This document shows, piece by piece, positions 1 to 8,759 of a DNA stretch of 64,000 nucleotides. Location: assembly GCF_000014565.1 (NCBI RefSeq), contig NC_008268.1, forward strand, positions 2,790,001 to 2,854,000. Reading direction: 5' to 3'. Origin of the DNA: Rhodococcus jostii RHA1. Lineage in GTDB: Bacteria; Actinomycetota; Actinomycetes; Mycobacteriales; Mycobacteriaceae. The position numbers were made by a program, and so were the translations under genes. The notes under the pieces were generated by a model. The model worked only from the letters and a program-made list of their open reading frames with translations. It searched no databases and was not told the origin of the DNA. Within the stretch, counting starts at the first letter, position 1, and each line of letters starts with the position of its first letter.

Positions 1-7
1 TCGACTC

Positions 8-958
8 ATGCCGATCACCTGGTCGGGCGAGGTCGATGACGTCATAGGCGGCGATCTGACCTGCGGGTTCGCGTACATCACGCCCGCAGGCGGGGCCGTG
101 GTGACGGCGGTGGCGCCCCTCGGGCTGCGCGACCGAGAGCGGGGAACAGTCGGCTTCACCACCTCACTGGGGTTCGGCCGCAAGCTCGAACGCATCACCG
201 GTGAGCCCCGGGTGGCGCTCGCCTACCACGCCCGCGAGCACGGGATCGGCGACTCCACCAATCAGCGCTACGTGCTCGTGCAGGGAGACGCGACGTTCGA
301 CCCCACCCCCGACCCGGAACTACTCGAAGACATCGGCCGGCGCTCGACCCCCTACACGGGCGAGCCACGCCGCGGCGTGTTCTGGGACCGGTGGCTCAGC
401 GCGTACTACGCCGACCGGGTACCGGTGACCGTGACGGTGACACGAGTAGTCGCCTGGCCCGACCTGCACCTGACCGGTCCGCCCGAGGTGTTCGGCGCAC
501 CGCTGCCCGCGGTCGACGCGGAAACCCAGACCCCGCCGAAGAAGGGCACCGGCCCCCGCGTGGATGCGACCAAGACCGGGGAGCGCGCGGCGAAGCTGTC
601 GCACCGGCTGCTCGCCTACCGTCAGGCGGACGGCTATCCGTCCGTCGTACCGGTCGACGTGACCTCTTCGAGCAGCGAGGGCGTGCGTCTGACAGTGCCC
701 GCAGGAGTGCCGCAGGGCGGCCGCCGCGCAGGGCTGCTCGCCCACGCCTATCGCGCCGAGCTCGTCGGCCTCGAGTCACGTCAGAACACCGGCTGGATCG
801 AGGTCACGGGCACCGAGGCGCTGTATGCACCCCACACCCAGGCCGGGTTCGCGGCGCCGCCGAACAAGACCCTCCTGCTCCTCGCCAACGGCTTTCTGGC
901 CCGGCGAGGGCTGGCGAAGGCCCGCAAGGAGGGCCGGGCCCAGACCACGGGCCGCTGA
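8..958 (+). CDS. PNPOx-like (split beta-barrel) protein, 316 aa
   Basis: The N-terminal half (about residues 1-170) has the look of a pyridoxamine-phosphate-oxidase-like flavin- or F420-binding barrel: a strand pattern around residues 25-75 with GFTTSLGFGRKLERI, then VALAYHAREHGIG, resembling the stretch that contacts the cofactor phosphate. The second half, after a Lys/Thr-rich linker near residue 180, looks like a repeat of the same fold. No catalytic motif can be named. The ATG lies seven bases from the window edge, so its ribosome site and any upstream start are out of sight. It is followed by a divergently unrelated TetR gene. Family assignment is by overall pattern only and the reaction is unknown. 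Confidence 0.6.
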   Translation: MPITWSGEVDDVIGGDLTCGFAYITPAGGAVVTAVAPLGLRDRERGTVGFTTSLGFGRKLERITGEPRVALAYHAREHGIGDSTNQRYVLVQGDATFDPTPDPELLEDIGRRSTPYTGEPRRGVFWDRWLSAYYADRVPVTVTVTRVVAWPDLHLTGPPEVFGAPLPAVDAETQTPPKKGTGPRVDATKTGERAAKLSHRLLAYRQADGYPSVVPVDVTSSSSEGVRLTVPAGVPQGGRRAGLLAHAYRAELVGLESRQNTGWIEVTGTEALYAPHTQAGFAAPPNKTLLLLANGFLARRGLAKARKEGRAQTTGR

Positions 959-1014
959 TTCGGACGCCATACGTGGTTCACCGCCGACGCGGTCGTCACG
1001 GTATTCTCACTTCA

Positions 1015-1028
1015 ACCGAACCTTCGGT
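1015..1028. promoter_or_regulatory. Inverted repeat ACCGAA-CC-TTCGGT, probable TetR operator
   Basis: A perfect 6+6 inverted repeat with a two-base centre lies 63 bases upstream of the TetR start at 1091. Its position, between the end of the preceding gene and the TetR start, is typical of an autoregulatory operator. Whether the TetR protein binds it is inference. Confidence 0.45.
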
Positions 1029-1090
1029 CGGCTACCGTGGATGACGGCGCACCGATGCGGCGGAGTTCTGCACCTGGAAGGATTGCGCGC

Positions 1091-1702
1091 ATGACGACGG
1101 CACGCCCCGCACGGAAGACCGGTTCACCCGGACGTCCCGGCTACGACCTCGACTCGCTGCTCGCTGTCGCTGTCAAGGTCTTCAACGACAAGGGTTACGA
1201 CGGCACCAGCATGGAGGTGCTGGCCCAGCGCCTGGGAATCACGAAGTCGTCGATCTATCACCACGTGTCCGGGAAGTCGGAGCTGCTCGAACTGGCACTG
1301 TCGCGGGCGCTCAACGCCCTCTTCGCGGTCACCACCGAGGAGAAGGCGACGAGCGGCCGGTACATCGATCGTCTCGAATACCTCGTCCGCCGCAGCGTCG
1401 AGGTCCTTGCCGCCGAGCTTCCCTACGTGACGCTCCTGCTGCGCGTTCGGGGCAACACCGCGGTGGAGCGTCGCGCGCTCGCCCGCCGCCGCGAGTTCGA
1501 CGCGTTCGTCAGCGATCTCGTCGTCGCGGCGGCGGAAGAGGGAGACCTGCGGCCGGGCATCGATCCCGCGCTCACCAGCCGGCTCGTGTTCGGCACGGTC
1601 AACTCGCTGATCGAGTGGTACCGCCCGCGCACCGGCGGGACGGTCGCCGACCTCGCGGACGCCGTCGTCGAGCTGACGTTCGATGGGCTACGCCGCACCT
1701 GA
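1091..1702 (+). CDS. TetR/AcrR family transcriptional regulator, 203 aa
   Basis: The N-terminal helix-turn-helix reads FNDKGYDGTSMEVLAQRLG followed by ITKSSIYHHVSGKSELL, a canonical TetR DNA-binding domain (about residues 20-65). The C-terminal part carries a regulatory fold of the type found in KstR2-like repressors (RLEYLVRRSVEVLA then FGTVNSLIEWYRP). I chose ATG 1091 because GGAAGG sits eight bases upstream; a GTG at 1037 in the same frame has no such site. The ligand is unknown. The stop lies four bases from the 3' end of the convergent TIGR03086 gene. A palindrome at 1015 is a likely self-operator. Confidence 0.9.
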   Translation: MTTARPARKTGSPGRPGYDLDSLLAVAVKVFNDKGYDGTSMEVLAQRLGITKSSIYHHVSGKSELLELALSRALNALFAVTTEEKATSGRYIDRLEYLVRRSVEVLAAELPYVTLLLRVRGNTAVERRALARRREFDAFVSDLVVAAAEEGDLRPGIDPALTSRLVFGTVNSLIEWYRPRTGGTVADLADAVVELTFDGLRRT

Positions 1703-1706
1703 GCTG

Positions 1707-2321
1707 TCAGGCCTTCCAGTCGGGCCTGCGCCCGAGGTACCGCAGCAAGCCGGCGACCTCGTCGCCGTCCGATCCGTCGACCACCGGGGCGTACGCACCG
1801 TACTGCCGTAGCGGCTCGACGATCTCGCGCGCCACGAACAGGAGCTCAGTGGCCACCAAGGGAGACAGGGGCGACGGCTGCCCGGTCGCGACGGCGATGT
1901 CCCAGGCGTGCACGGCGGCGTCGAGGGCGCACGCTCCCGCACCGATCCGCGGGGCGAGTGCGCCTTGCGGCAGCGGGGTCGCGGCCGACTCGGCGGTTGC
2001 GTCGATGCCCGCCCACGCGTCTGCCGCGGCCAGGAGCGAGGTGTCGAGGAATTCCAGGGGGTCCGCGTCGAGGGTTCCCGACGGAGCGAACGGATTCTCG
2101 GCAGGACCTGGGCCTCCCGTAATCGCTGCGGCGAAGGCGAGTTGATCGCCCGCCGCATGCTGCAGCACCTGGGTCACCGTCCACTGTTCGCACGGCGTCG
2201 GGCGGGTCCAGCCGTCGGCGTCCACTCCACGCACCACCGTCCGCAGCATCGCGTGCGCGGCATTCAGCACGTCCCACGTCGTCGAGTTCTTCGTGGCCTG
2301 ATCGAGCCCGTCGTTGGTCAT
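1707..2321 (-). CDS. TIGR03086-family metal-binding protein (maleylpyruvate isomerase-like), 204 aa
   Basis: The sequence has the DinB/mycothiol-dependent maleylpyruvate isomerase N-terminal fold: VDADGWTRPTPCEQWTVTQVL then HAAGDQL near residue 60, and a later LDAAVHAWDIAVATG block. The three histidines (HAAGDQ, AVHAWD) match the metal ligands usual for this actinobacterial family. Members of the family are mostly uncharacterised, so the substrate is unknown. The gene starts four bases from the stop of the MpaB-type gene upstream on the same strand, so the two are very probably co-transcribed. Confidence 0.85.
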   Translation of the reverse strand: MTNDGLDQATKNSTTWDVLNAAHAMLRTVVRGVDADGWTRPTPCEQWTVTQVLQHAAGDQLAFAAAITGGPGPAENPFAPSGTLDADPLEFLDTSLLAAADAWAGIDATAESAATPLPQGALAPRIGAGACALDAAVHAWDIAVATGQPSPLSPLVATELLFVAREIVEPLRQYGAYAPVVDGSDGDEVAGLLRYLGRRPDWKA

Positions 2322-2324
2322 AAT

Positions 2325-3209
2325 CTACAGCGTAGGGATCAAAGAGGTCGGAAACGGCCCGCGTGACACCATTCCGTCGCCTGCCCTCCGCGCGACCGGC
2401 GTCAGCCGCCATCGCTCGGGAACGAACCGGAATCCGAGCCGCACTGCCGCGCCGAATCGCCGGAGCCTGCGCTCGTCGTCCGCAGACCACTCCCAGCCGA
2501 GCTTGTCGCGGGCGGCCGGAGGCAGCGTTCCGCGGGCGATCCACACGAGCAGCCGTCCGAGCACGGGACCGACGAGACGCCACAGGACCGCGGGGATCCG
2601 ATCGTCGGGACGGGGTGTCGGCTGCCCGTTGAGCACGCGCGATCTGCGCACCGTCTCGGTCTTGTCGAGAACCGTGCAGACCATCTCGTCCCAGTAGTCC
2701 ACGAAATCGGCGTATGCCTCGGGCAGGTTGGTAGCCGACACCCCGTAGAGCGCGTACCACTGCTTCGACTCCTGATACAGCTGTTCCTTCTCGGAGTCGC
2801 CGAGCGGTTCACCGAAGTATTCGGCGACCACGTACTGGGTGCCCAGGAACGTGGCGTGAGCCCAGAAGTAGGGACCGGGATTCAGCGCGTGATACCGCCG
2901 CCCCTCGTCCGTCGTGCCCTTGATGTCCTTGTGCATGTCGCGGATCATCTGGGCCTCCGCGCCCGTCGGATCGTAGAGCGCGCGGATGATCGGCCCCGCG
3001 GAACGGGCCAACCGGGCGAACTCGTTGCCGAATACTGCCGAGTGCTGCACGAGAGCGGTGTCGATGACGGGATGCATCACCTGCAGCGTGCCCGACCACG
3101 AGATCAGCAGCGCGGTTCGCCAGTCGCCGAACCGGTGCCACGTCAGCGAGTCGGGCCCGAGCGACGGCAGCGCCGAACGGCGTTGGGACGGAAGCTCCGT
3201 GGTGGTCAT
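2325..3209 (-). CDS. Oxygenase MpaB family protein (DUF2236), 294 aa
   Basis: The protein matches the MpaB/DUF2236 family: SLTWHRFGDWRTAL near the N-terminus, VMHPVIDTALVQHSAVF, the mid-protein NPGPYFWAHATFLGT and ALYGVSATNLPEAYADFVDYWD. The family includes heme-linked oxygenases such as the latex-clearing relatives and the mycophenolate enzyme MpaB', and the His in the WAHATF motif is a conserved family position. I chose ATG 3209 because CTGGAG lies eight bases upstream; an in-frame start at 3269 would overlap the palindromic operator. It probably forms an operon with the TIGR03086 gene and diverges from a TetR gene that is the obvious candidate regulator. Its substrate is unknown. Confidence 0.85.
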   Translation of the reverse strand: MTTTELPSQRRSALPSLGPDSLTWHRFGDWRTALLISWSGTLQVMHPVIDTALVQHSAVFGNEFARLARSAGPIIRALYDPTGAEAQMIRDMHKDIKGTTDEGRRYHALNPGPYFWAHATFLGTQYVVAEYFGEPLGDSEKEQLYQESKQWYALYGVSATNLPEAYADFVDYWDEMVCTVLDKTETVRRSRVLNGQPTPRPDDRIPAVLWRLVGPVLGRLLVWIARGTLPPAARDKLGWEWSADDERRLRRFGAAVRLGFRFVPERWRLTPVARRAGDGMVSRGPFPTSLIPTL

Positions 3210-3258
3210 GGCGATCTCCAGATGCCGCTCGATATGGAACGTGGTGCAATTCAGAATG

Positions 3259-3286
3259 ACTGTTGACATCGCATGATGTCAACAGT
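3259..3286. promoter_or_regulatory. 28-bp palindrome between MpaB-type gene and TetR, probable operator
   Basis: Left arm ACTGTTGACATC and right arm GATGTCAACAGT are exact reverse complements around the four bases GCAT. The site sits in the 128-bp divergent gap, 50 bases from the MpaB-type start and 52 bases before the TetR start, so one bound dimer could repress both promoters. Also contains a TTGACA-like hexamer on each strand. Confidence 0.7.
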
Positions 3287-3337
3287 GGAGCGCGGGGGTT
3301 CCCCGATCGTTACCGGGATCGATGAGACGATGACGGA

Positions 3338-3988
3338 ATGACCGACAGCGACAACCCTCGCGGAGCGCCGCGCAAATGGCGCGGCCAGGAGCCGGACGAC
3401 CGGCGCGCGGCGAGGCGTGCGGCACTGATCGAGGCCGGCCTGCAGCTCATGGGAACCGAGGGAACGGCCGCGACGACGATGCGAGCGACCTGCCGCCAGG
3501 CGGGCCTCACCGAGCGCTACTTCTACGAGAGTTTCGACAATCGGGAGGCGCTACTCGTCGCCCTCCTCGACCACGTCGTCCTGGGCGCGAGGGACACCCT
3601 GATCGGGGCTCTCGAGACGGGCCCTGCCGATCCGGGCGAGCTCGTCCGCCACGTTGTGAAGGCGTTCACCGGCTACATCGCCCAGGACCGGCGGCGGGGA
3701 CGCATCATGTTCGTCGAAGCGCAGTCGGTGCCGGAGTTGGCCCAGCGGGGCGAACAACTCGTCACCGAGTTCACGACTCCCATGGCTGCGGCACTGACAA
3801 TCCTGGGTGTCGACGGCGCACCTCGCGACGCCGTCAACACCCAGCTGAACGCGATTGCCCTGTTCGGGGCGATCGCCTTTCTGTACCAGCGCTGGCTCAC
3901 CGGGAGCCCGAAGATCTCGCAGAAGCGGATCGTCGAGCACATCGCACTCACCATCGAGGCTCATGCGCCGGTGAACAGCACCCCCTAG
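3338..3988 (+). CDS. TetR/AcrR family transcriptional regulator, 216 aa
   Basis: A TetR helix-turn-helix is clear: AALIEAGLQLMGTEGTAATTMRATCRQAGLT is followed by ERYFYESFDNREALLVALLD (residues about 25-75). The rest is an all-helical ligand domain of unknown specificity. It is divergent from the MpaB-type/TIGR03086 operon across a perfect 28-bp palindrome, so local repression is the simplest reading. Its stop overlaps by four bases the 3' end of the convergent DUF6069-type membrane gene. Confidence 0.9.
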   Translation: MTDSDNPRGAPRKWRGQEPDDRRAARRAALIEAGLQLMGTEGTAATTMRATCRQAGLTERYFYESFDNREALLVALLDHVVLGARDTLIGALETGPADPGELVRHVVKAFTGYIAQDRRRGRIMFVEAQSVPELAQRGEQLVTEFTTPMAAALTILGVDGAPRDAVNTQLNAIALFGAIAFLYQRWLTGSPKISQKRIVEHIALTIEAHAPVNSTP

Positions 3989-4452
3989 ACGTGCTCGCCG
4001 CGAACCAGGGGTCGCCGCATCGCTTCCAGGCCCGCGACGACTGCCACGGCGATCACCACGTGCATGGCCGAGAGCGCGGTGGTGCTGGCGGTGTCGAAGT
4101 CGGCCTGAATGGTCAGGGCGATCGTCGCGAGCGGCAGCAGGGCGCCGATCACTTCGGCCGGCCGGATGACGGCCACCCATTTCAGCGAGATCAGCGCGGC
4201 CAGTGTCATTCCGATCAGTATCGGAACGACCGTCAGGATGACGACTCCGCCGGGCGCCACGCTGCTGGTCTTGCCGGCATCCGTCATCTCGAACGAACCG
4301 CCGGCAGCCAATCCCAGCAGCCAGATCACCAGGTTGGGGACGAGCGCGCCGATCGTAGTCGCGGCGATCGCCCACGGGCGGCTCAGTTCGAGCGTCATCG
4401 GGTTGATCCGCGAGGTCGTGGTTGCAGAAATCGTGGTTCCGGTGCTGGACAT
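3985..4452 (-). CDS. DUF6069-type membrane protein, 155 aa
   Basis: Four hydrophobic segments are visible: WAIAATTIGALVPNLVIWLL, VVILTVVPILIGMTLAALI, VIGALLPLATIALTI, and MHVVIAVAVVAGLEAM, giving a small four-helix integral membrane protein. This matches the DUF6069 pattern seen in many actinobacteria. The function is unknown. I chose ATG 4452 because GGGAGAAA lies just upstream; the longer reading from 4509 has no ribosome site. It ends inside the last codons of the TetR gene on the opposite strand. Confidence 0.75.
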   Translation of the reverse strand: MSSTGTTISATTTSRINPMTLELSRPWAIAATTIGALVPNLVIWLLGLAAGGSFEMTDAGKTSSVAPGGVVILTVVPILIGMTLAALISLKWVAVIRPAEVIGALLPLATIALTIQADFDTASTTALSAMHVVIAVAVVAGLEAMRRPLVRGEHV

Positions 4453-4620
4453 GTTCGTTTCTCCCTGTCGAGTGGCTCGAAGTGCTACTGACCGATCCTG
4501 CAACCTCAACCATTGTTTGGGTCAAGGCCTGAAATCGAGGACTCTCGGTGAGACCCGAACAGGTAGACCCGGGCGGAACGCAAAACTCATCGCGGTCGGC
4601 CCCGGTCGGTCATCTGAGGG

Positions 4621-5172
4621 ATGATGGCGACTATGAACTCTGCCCCCAAGCCACCCTCCCGACCGCGGGGGCTCCGCAACCCCCTCCGCATACTCGCGCG
4701 CTGGCTCGGCACCCGCGAATGGGTGATGCGGATGGCGCCGATCATCATCTGGCTGGAGTCGCACCTGCGCGCGTGGACCGGGAACCGGGTGAGCCTGATC
4801 GGCATCGCCGGACTGCAGTCCGTGCAGGTGACGGTCCCCGGACGCAAGAGCGGAACCCCGCGCACGACGGCCCTTCTGTGCATTCCGTACGGGGACGGGT
4901 ACATCGTCACCGGCTCGAATTGGGGACGTCCCGAGCATCCGACGTGGTCGGTCAATCTGCGTGCGGCCGACGAAGCCCAGGTGAAGGCCGGGTCGCACAA
5001 ATCCCGGATGAGCGTCCGGATGATCACCGGAGACGAACGCGAGAATCTCTGGAAACTGGTGGTCGACTACTGGCCCGGCTACCTCATGGAGCATCGCCGG
5101 TCCGGTGGACGTGAGTTCCGGCTGTTCGTGCTCGAGCCCACCCGCTCGGCTACCGAGAGTCGCGAATCCTGA
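4621..5172 (+). CDS. Deazaflavin (F420)-dependent nitroreductase-family protein, 183 aa
   Basis: The core VSLIGIAGLQSVQVTVPGRKSG, RTTALLCIPYGDGYIVTGSNWG and HPTWSVNLRAADEAQV follow the Ddn/TIGR00026 family order: a phosphate-binding GRKSG motif, a beta strand ending in GSNWG, and the W-x-x-N-L strand. Family members use F420 to reduce quinones and other electron acceptors. A positively charged, partly hydrophobic N-terminus (LARWLGTREWVMRMAPIIIWLE) suggests membrane association. ATG at 4621, 4624 or 4633 are all possible. It overlaps slightly with the 3' end of a broken SDR gene on the other strand. Confidence 0.85.
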   Translation: MMATMNSAPKPPSRPRGLRNPLRILARWLGTREWVMRMAPIIIWLESHLRAWTGNRVSLIGIAGLQSVQVTVPGRKSGTPRTTALLCIPYGDGYIVTGSNWGRPEHPTWSVNLRAADEAQVKAGSHKSRMSVRMITGDERENLWKLVVDYWPGYLMEHRRSGGREFRLFVLEPTRSATESRES

Positions 5173-5603
5173 AGACCGGCTCCACGAAGCGTTCGACGGC
5201 GCGACGCTCGGCGGCCGCATCGCCCAACGGCCAGGTCAACAGCGACAGGACGACGCCCACGATCCGTTGCGAACTCGGAATCCACGACATCACCCGCGAA
5301 CAGGATCCCGGCATTGTTGAACACCGCATCGACGCGGCCGAACTTGTCCCCGACATCCGAAGCGTGCTCCAACACCGCATCTCTGTCCGACACATCCACC
5401 GCGGCAGCGAAAACGGAACCCGACACCGTACCAAACAGATCCAACGTGTCCTTCACCGCCGACGCCTCCAGATCCGCGAGAGCCAACCGCGCTCCCGCCC
5501 GTGCGAGCTGCACGGCAAGCTCACGACCGATCCCGGCGCCGGCACCCGTCACCGCGACGACACGGCCCCCGAAGTAGCCCAACCAACTTCCCCTCCCGCT
5601 CAT
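5150..5603 (-). pseudogene. Short-chain dehydrogenase with internal deletion
   Basis: The 5' part encodes a good SDR N-terminus: VVAVTGAGAGIGRELAVQLA (TGxxxGIG cofactor motif), then ADLEASAV, and VDAVFNNAGILFAGDVV (NNAG). After about residue 115 the frame breaks. A different frame carries RIVGVVLSLLTWPLGDAAAE and a C-terminal tail. The catalytic Ser/Tyr-x-x-x-Lys region is missing altogether. I read this as an SDR that lost its central part and shifted frame near 5270, so it is not functional as a dehydrogenase. Confidence 0.7.
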
Positions 5604-5739
5604 GAACCCAGGTAACAATCCCCACGATCGACATCAGAAGATAAGTACGGGGAAAGCTGTGCACGCCCGTCCTCTCGCACCGTTGTTCGACCCCGAAACG
5701 CACTGCGAACTTAGACGATTCGCAAATTGAGGCCTCACC

Positions 5740-6040
5740 ATGCTCGCGGGCCGATCTCCCCTCGCCACTAGCCAGTGTGCCGGCAAGTGCTGGTGGACGC
5801 GGACGATCGTCGAGTCGATCAAGAGCACATGTTCGCGCTGTGCGTCGCGTTCGGGGCTGCCGCGAGCACCGCGGCGAACATCCGACCGTAGAGTTCCCTC
5901 GTCCAACCAACGGCCGTGACGCTCCCACATTCTTCCGGCACATCGCGCCACGGTGACCCGGTATCGCCAGTCGATCCCTCCCCCGGTCAACCGACGGTCC
6001 TTCCACGGACATTCCCTGCGCCCGGTGGGGCAGGTAACAC
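5740..6040 (-). pseudogene. IS5-type transposase remnant
   Basis: One minus frame reads GGGIDWRYRVTVARCAG, then MWERHGRWLDEGT, and further on LLIDSTIVRVHQHLPAHW. These follow the order of the IS5-family (IS427-like) DDE transposases, whose N-terminal half has GIxWRYR, W-x-x-RHRRW-x-x-DGTW and the catalytic-Asp motif SxDSTIxRAHQH. The stretch is truncated at both ends and no terminal repeats were seen, so it is a dead remnant. Confidence 0.6.
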
Positions 6041-6138
6041 GGGCTCCTCACGGCGCCACAGGTCTTTGGATATTCTCTACTGCGCACGACACTCTCACAC
6101 GATCCCGCACTCGGGCCCGGTCATTTGGCACAAATGCT

Positions 6139-6678
6139 CTACGGGACCGGGAAGGTGCCCAACCCCGGGTGGACCAGAATCTGGTACCCGTCGACAGGAG
6201 GGTGTGCGCCGACGTCGGCGACCGCGGTGATCGTGCCGCTGCCAGTGATAACCGTCGCGGGGGCGTATCGGCACCGATCCTCCGGTCCGGTGGGCGGACT
6301 GTAGTCGGGCCCCACGAGCCCAAGAGCGGTGGTGCCGGCGACGCCGGTGGTCAGGTTCCGCCAGTTCACCGACACGGCGACGCAGTAGGTCGAGGTCGTC
6401 GCGGAGCGCTCCGCCGCAAAGGTCACCATCCCGGATGTTCCCGTCGTCGCTGACGGTGTCACGGTCGACAGCGGCGGCGGGTAGTCGCAGGCCAGCACGG
6501 TCAGCAGCAGGCATCCTGCGACGAACCGCACCGGGACCTGGAACGCCGTGGTCGTCGCTGCCGGGACCGGCGGCGTGTCCGCGATCGCGGTGGCGGACGA
6601 GCAGAGCGGGATCGCGAGGACCGCCATCAATGCCGCGGCCCAGGCTACGAACGAACGACGAATCGCTGCACGACACAC
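6139..6678 (-). CDS. Secreted hypothetical protein, 179 aa
   Basis: A Sec signal peptide is clear: positively charged MCRAAIRRS, a hydrophobic core FVAWAAALMAVLAIPL, and a probable cleavage near ATAIA-DTPP. The mature part is short and rich in Thr, Val and Pro with four cysteines (CLLLTVLAC, TYCVAV, EDRCRY), which could form disulfides outside the cell. I do not recognise a family. The start is GTG with GAGAGG eight bases upstream. It lies between transposon and phosphotransferase remnants, so it may be an isolated survivor of the decayed region. Confidence 0.55.
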   Translation of the reverse strand: MCRAAIRRSFVAWAAALMAVLAIPLCSSATAIADTPPVPAATTTAFQVPVRFVAGCLLLTVLACDYPPPLSTVTPSATTGTSGMVTFAAERSATTSTYCVAVSVNWRNLTTGVAGTTALGLVGPDYSPPTGPEDRCRYAPATVITGSGTITAVADVGAHPPVDGYQILVHPGLGTFPVP

Positions 6679-6996
6679 GGCGTCAGCCTCTCGTGGGGAT
6701 CTTCCCGACCCTGGTGCAGTGTCACGCTACTCGCTTGGCGTCAGCGCGGACCTGGCTATGGCGGGCGGAACAGGCCCCAGGATACCTTCTACGCGGCGCT
6801 CGTCATCCATCATCGGGTCCGCACTAGGCAGCCACGCTCTAGTCCCACGGGAATGGACTCCGCTCACCGACCTGCCCGCAGCGCGTTATGCCGCGCACGC
6901 GTCAAGGACAGTTCGGTCAGGACCGTGCCCATCGTCGTGCATGCGGTTCGCGCCTGCGGCACCGGGCAGGTTCGTGTCGATGGCTGTGCGAGTGCG
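6679..6996. other. No recognisable gene
   Basis: This stretch lies upstream of the secreted-protein gene and downstream of the phosphotransferase remnant. Open frames cross it but none shows a family pattern. It probably holds the promoter of the secreted-protein gene. Confidence 0.4.
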
Positions 6997-7602
6997 TCAC
7001 AATGCGGGCAGTTCGTCGATCAGGCTGTCCAGCAGGTCCCTGTCGTGGCGATTCGAGCGCGACGGAGGCAGCATGGCAGTGTCGAGCTCGAGAGGGAACC
7101 TGTCGATGACGCGGCCCGGGTCGAGTCGATCCAGCGCTGCATACCATTCGGCCAGCGGTGCGGCGAGGCGGCCATGCAAGTCACCATGCAGCCACACCGG
7201 CGCCCCCCTGCCAGCCCGGCGCCGCGACGGCCTCCTGCCACACCTCCCGCGCGCCCTCCGCGCTCGCGTGGTCGGCAATGACCTCGAACCCGACCTCGGC
7301 CTCTTCCTGCAATCCGGCCAAGGGGATACCGCGCGTCGGGATGGCCGGCGCATCGGCGGGCGCCGGCACGTGCAGCGCACCAAGGAACCCGGCGAGGACC
7401 TCGGCCACATCGACACGTGTGACCGGCACATGATCGGCCGGCTCCCCCTCGACCCAGCGCCCGATCGTCCACGTGTGCTCGAACAGCCCGAAGGTTTGCC
7501 GACACGCACCGGGGCAGGCGTGGGCAGCGGCAACCGCACCGCCAACTCCGGCAACCACCTCTGCTCAACGCTCAACAGAGCAGGCGCACGCTCGGTACGC
7601 AA
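6997..7602 (-). pseudogene. Aminoglycoside-phosphotransferase-family pseudogene
   Basis: Three pieces in two frames match the common actinobacterial APH-type protein in the right order: QRWLPELAVRLPLPTPAPVRVG, then HTWTIGRWVEGEPADH with VAEVLAGFLGALHVPAPADA, then PVWLHGDLHGR, which contains the HGD catalytic loop. Frame changes occur near 7490 and 7210. After the HGDLH motif the expected Mg-binding IDxxD region is missing and another sequence follows. The gene is dead by frameshifts and by loss of the C-terminal half. Confidence 0.65.
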
Positions 7603-7790
7603 TCCGGGGTATCAAAGACGTCCTGAAGGTCTGGGCGCACGCCGACGTCCAGTCCTGGACCATCGCCTCGTGGCTGTCGAGCCCACAAACCGAACTCGAC
7701 GACCGCACCCCGAGACAGGCCCTCCTCGACGGCGACACCGCCGATGTCGTGACGCTCGCCCGGCAGGCAGCCGAACGGCTGGCTTCGTGA
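7575..7790 (+). pseudogene. Antitoxin (Xre/MbcA/ParS type), N-terminally truncated
   Basis: The C-terminal 60 residues read VQSWTIASWLSSPQTELDD, TPRQALLDGDTADVV and LARQAAERLAS, the toxin-binding domain shared by antitoxins that pair with RES toxins (DUF2384-like: W-L-x-x-P-x-x-x-L, P-x-x-L-L-x-G). The expected N-terminal helix-turn-helix is missing because the gene runs into the phosphotransferase remnant near 7575. Its stop overlaps the GTG of the RES toxin (GTGA), the usual coupling of this toxin-antitoxin family. Confidence 0.6.
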
Positions 7791-8428
7791 CCAAATCCCG
7801 CGCGACACAACACCTCGGCGTCTCACCGTCCCCGGACACACTCCGGGGACGGTTCCCTGTGTGCACGGTGCCCGCCAGCACGACGACGTACCGCACCCAC
7901 GGGGCCAAGTTCGCCCCGTGGTGGTTCGGCACCAGCCTCGGGGGCCGCTTCGACCTCCCCGGCCCCGACTGAACCTGCTACACCGCAGAATCCGGACTGA
8001 TCACCCTCATCGAGACCTGGTGCGGCATCGCGATCATCCCGAGCCCGGAGATCGCACACCGCGTCATCTCCGCGGTAGCAGTCAACCGAGACCTGCACCT
8101 CGCCGACGCAACCTCGAACGCCGCAATCGGATTCGGCATGACATCCGAGGTCTCGACCACCACCGACTACGCCCTCACCCAGCAATGGGCGCACGCGTTC
8201 CGTGCAGCCGGGTTCGACGGAATCCGCTACTGGGCGCGGCACGAACTGACGCACGTGCACGCCTGCTACGCCCTGTTCGCGCCCAGTGGGGACCAGACCA
8301 GCACGGTGGCGATCCCCACAGACTTCACCGTGCTCGGCACCGACGCGTTGCCCGATCGCACCGACCTCTGGGATGCGCTGTACGAGACGGCCGGCATCGA
8401 AGTCCTTCACATCCCCGGCAGCATCTGA
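7787..8428 (+). pseudogene. RES-domain toxin gene with in-frame stop
   Basis: Starting at the GTG that overlaps the antitoxin stop, the frame encodes a RES-domain protein of about 213 residues: an Arg motif (TTTYRTHGAKFAPWWFGTS, GRFDLPGPD), then TCYTAESGLITLIE with the Glu, and a C-terminal block ending in LYETAGIEVLHIPGSI. RES toxins degrade NAD+. A TGA at 7970-7972 interrupts the frame exactly where family members have Gly before TCY, a single G-to-T change from GGA. The remainder of the frame stays open to 8428. Expression as an intact toxin is therefore unlikely unless the stop is read through. Confidence 0.7.
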
Positions 8429-8759
8429 AGCCAGGCCATCCCGAGACACCGGTGAGCGCCTCGGGATGGGCGTCTCGGGGTGGCGTCGAAGGCACCATCC
8501 CGAGCCTGCGCTAGAGAGCCGTAGAGAACGCAACAGAGGCTGGTCAGCGCACCGCCCATCCGAAAAATCCGCAATCGCATCAAGGAAGCGCACCGTCCAC
8601 GAGGAGGTCGAGCAGCTGCTCTTCGGTGGACTCTCCAGACCCGCGACGCCGACTTCGACGGGAACAGCCCGACGATCCGGTCGCCCGGGCGGTGGCCGGC
8701 ACTCTCACGCAGGGGCCTGGGTGCAGGTCGCCGCGCCGTACGATCCACCACCGTGCCGG
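8429..8759. other. No recognisable gene
   Basis: No frame here shows a convincing family match. Minus-strand pieces such as GDRIVGLFPSKSASRVW read like decayed coding sequence but cannot be assigned. Confidence 0.35.

Noticed and set aside
6548..7972. A 474-codon plus frame ending in the RES toxin
   Set aside because: Only its last part after GTG 7787 matches the toxin; the upstream part crosses the signal-peptide gene and phosphotransferase remnant on the other strand.
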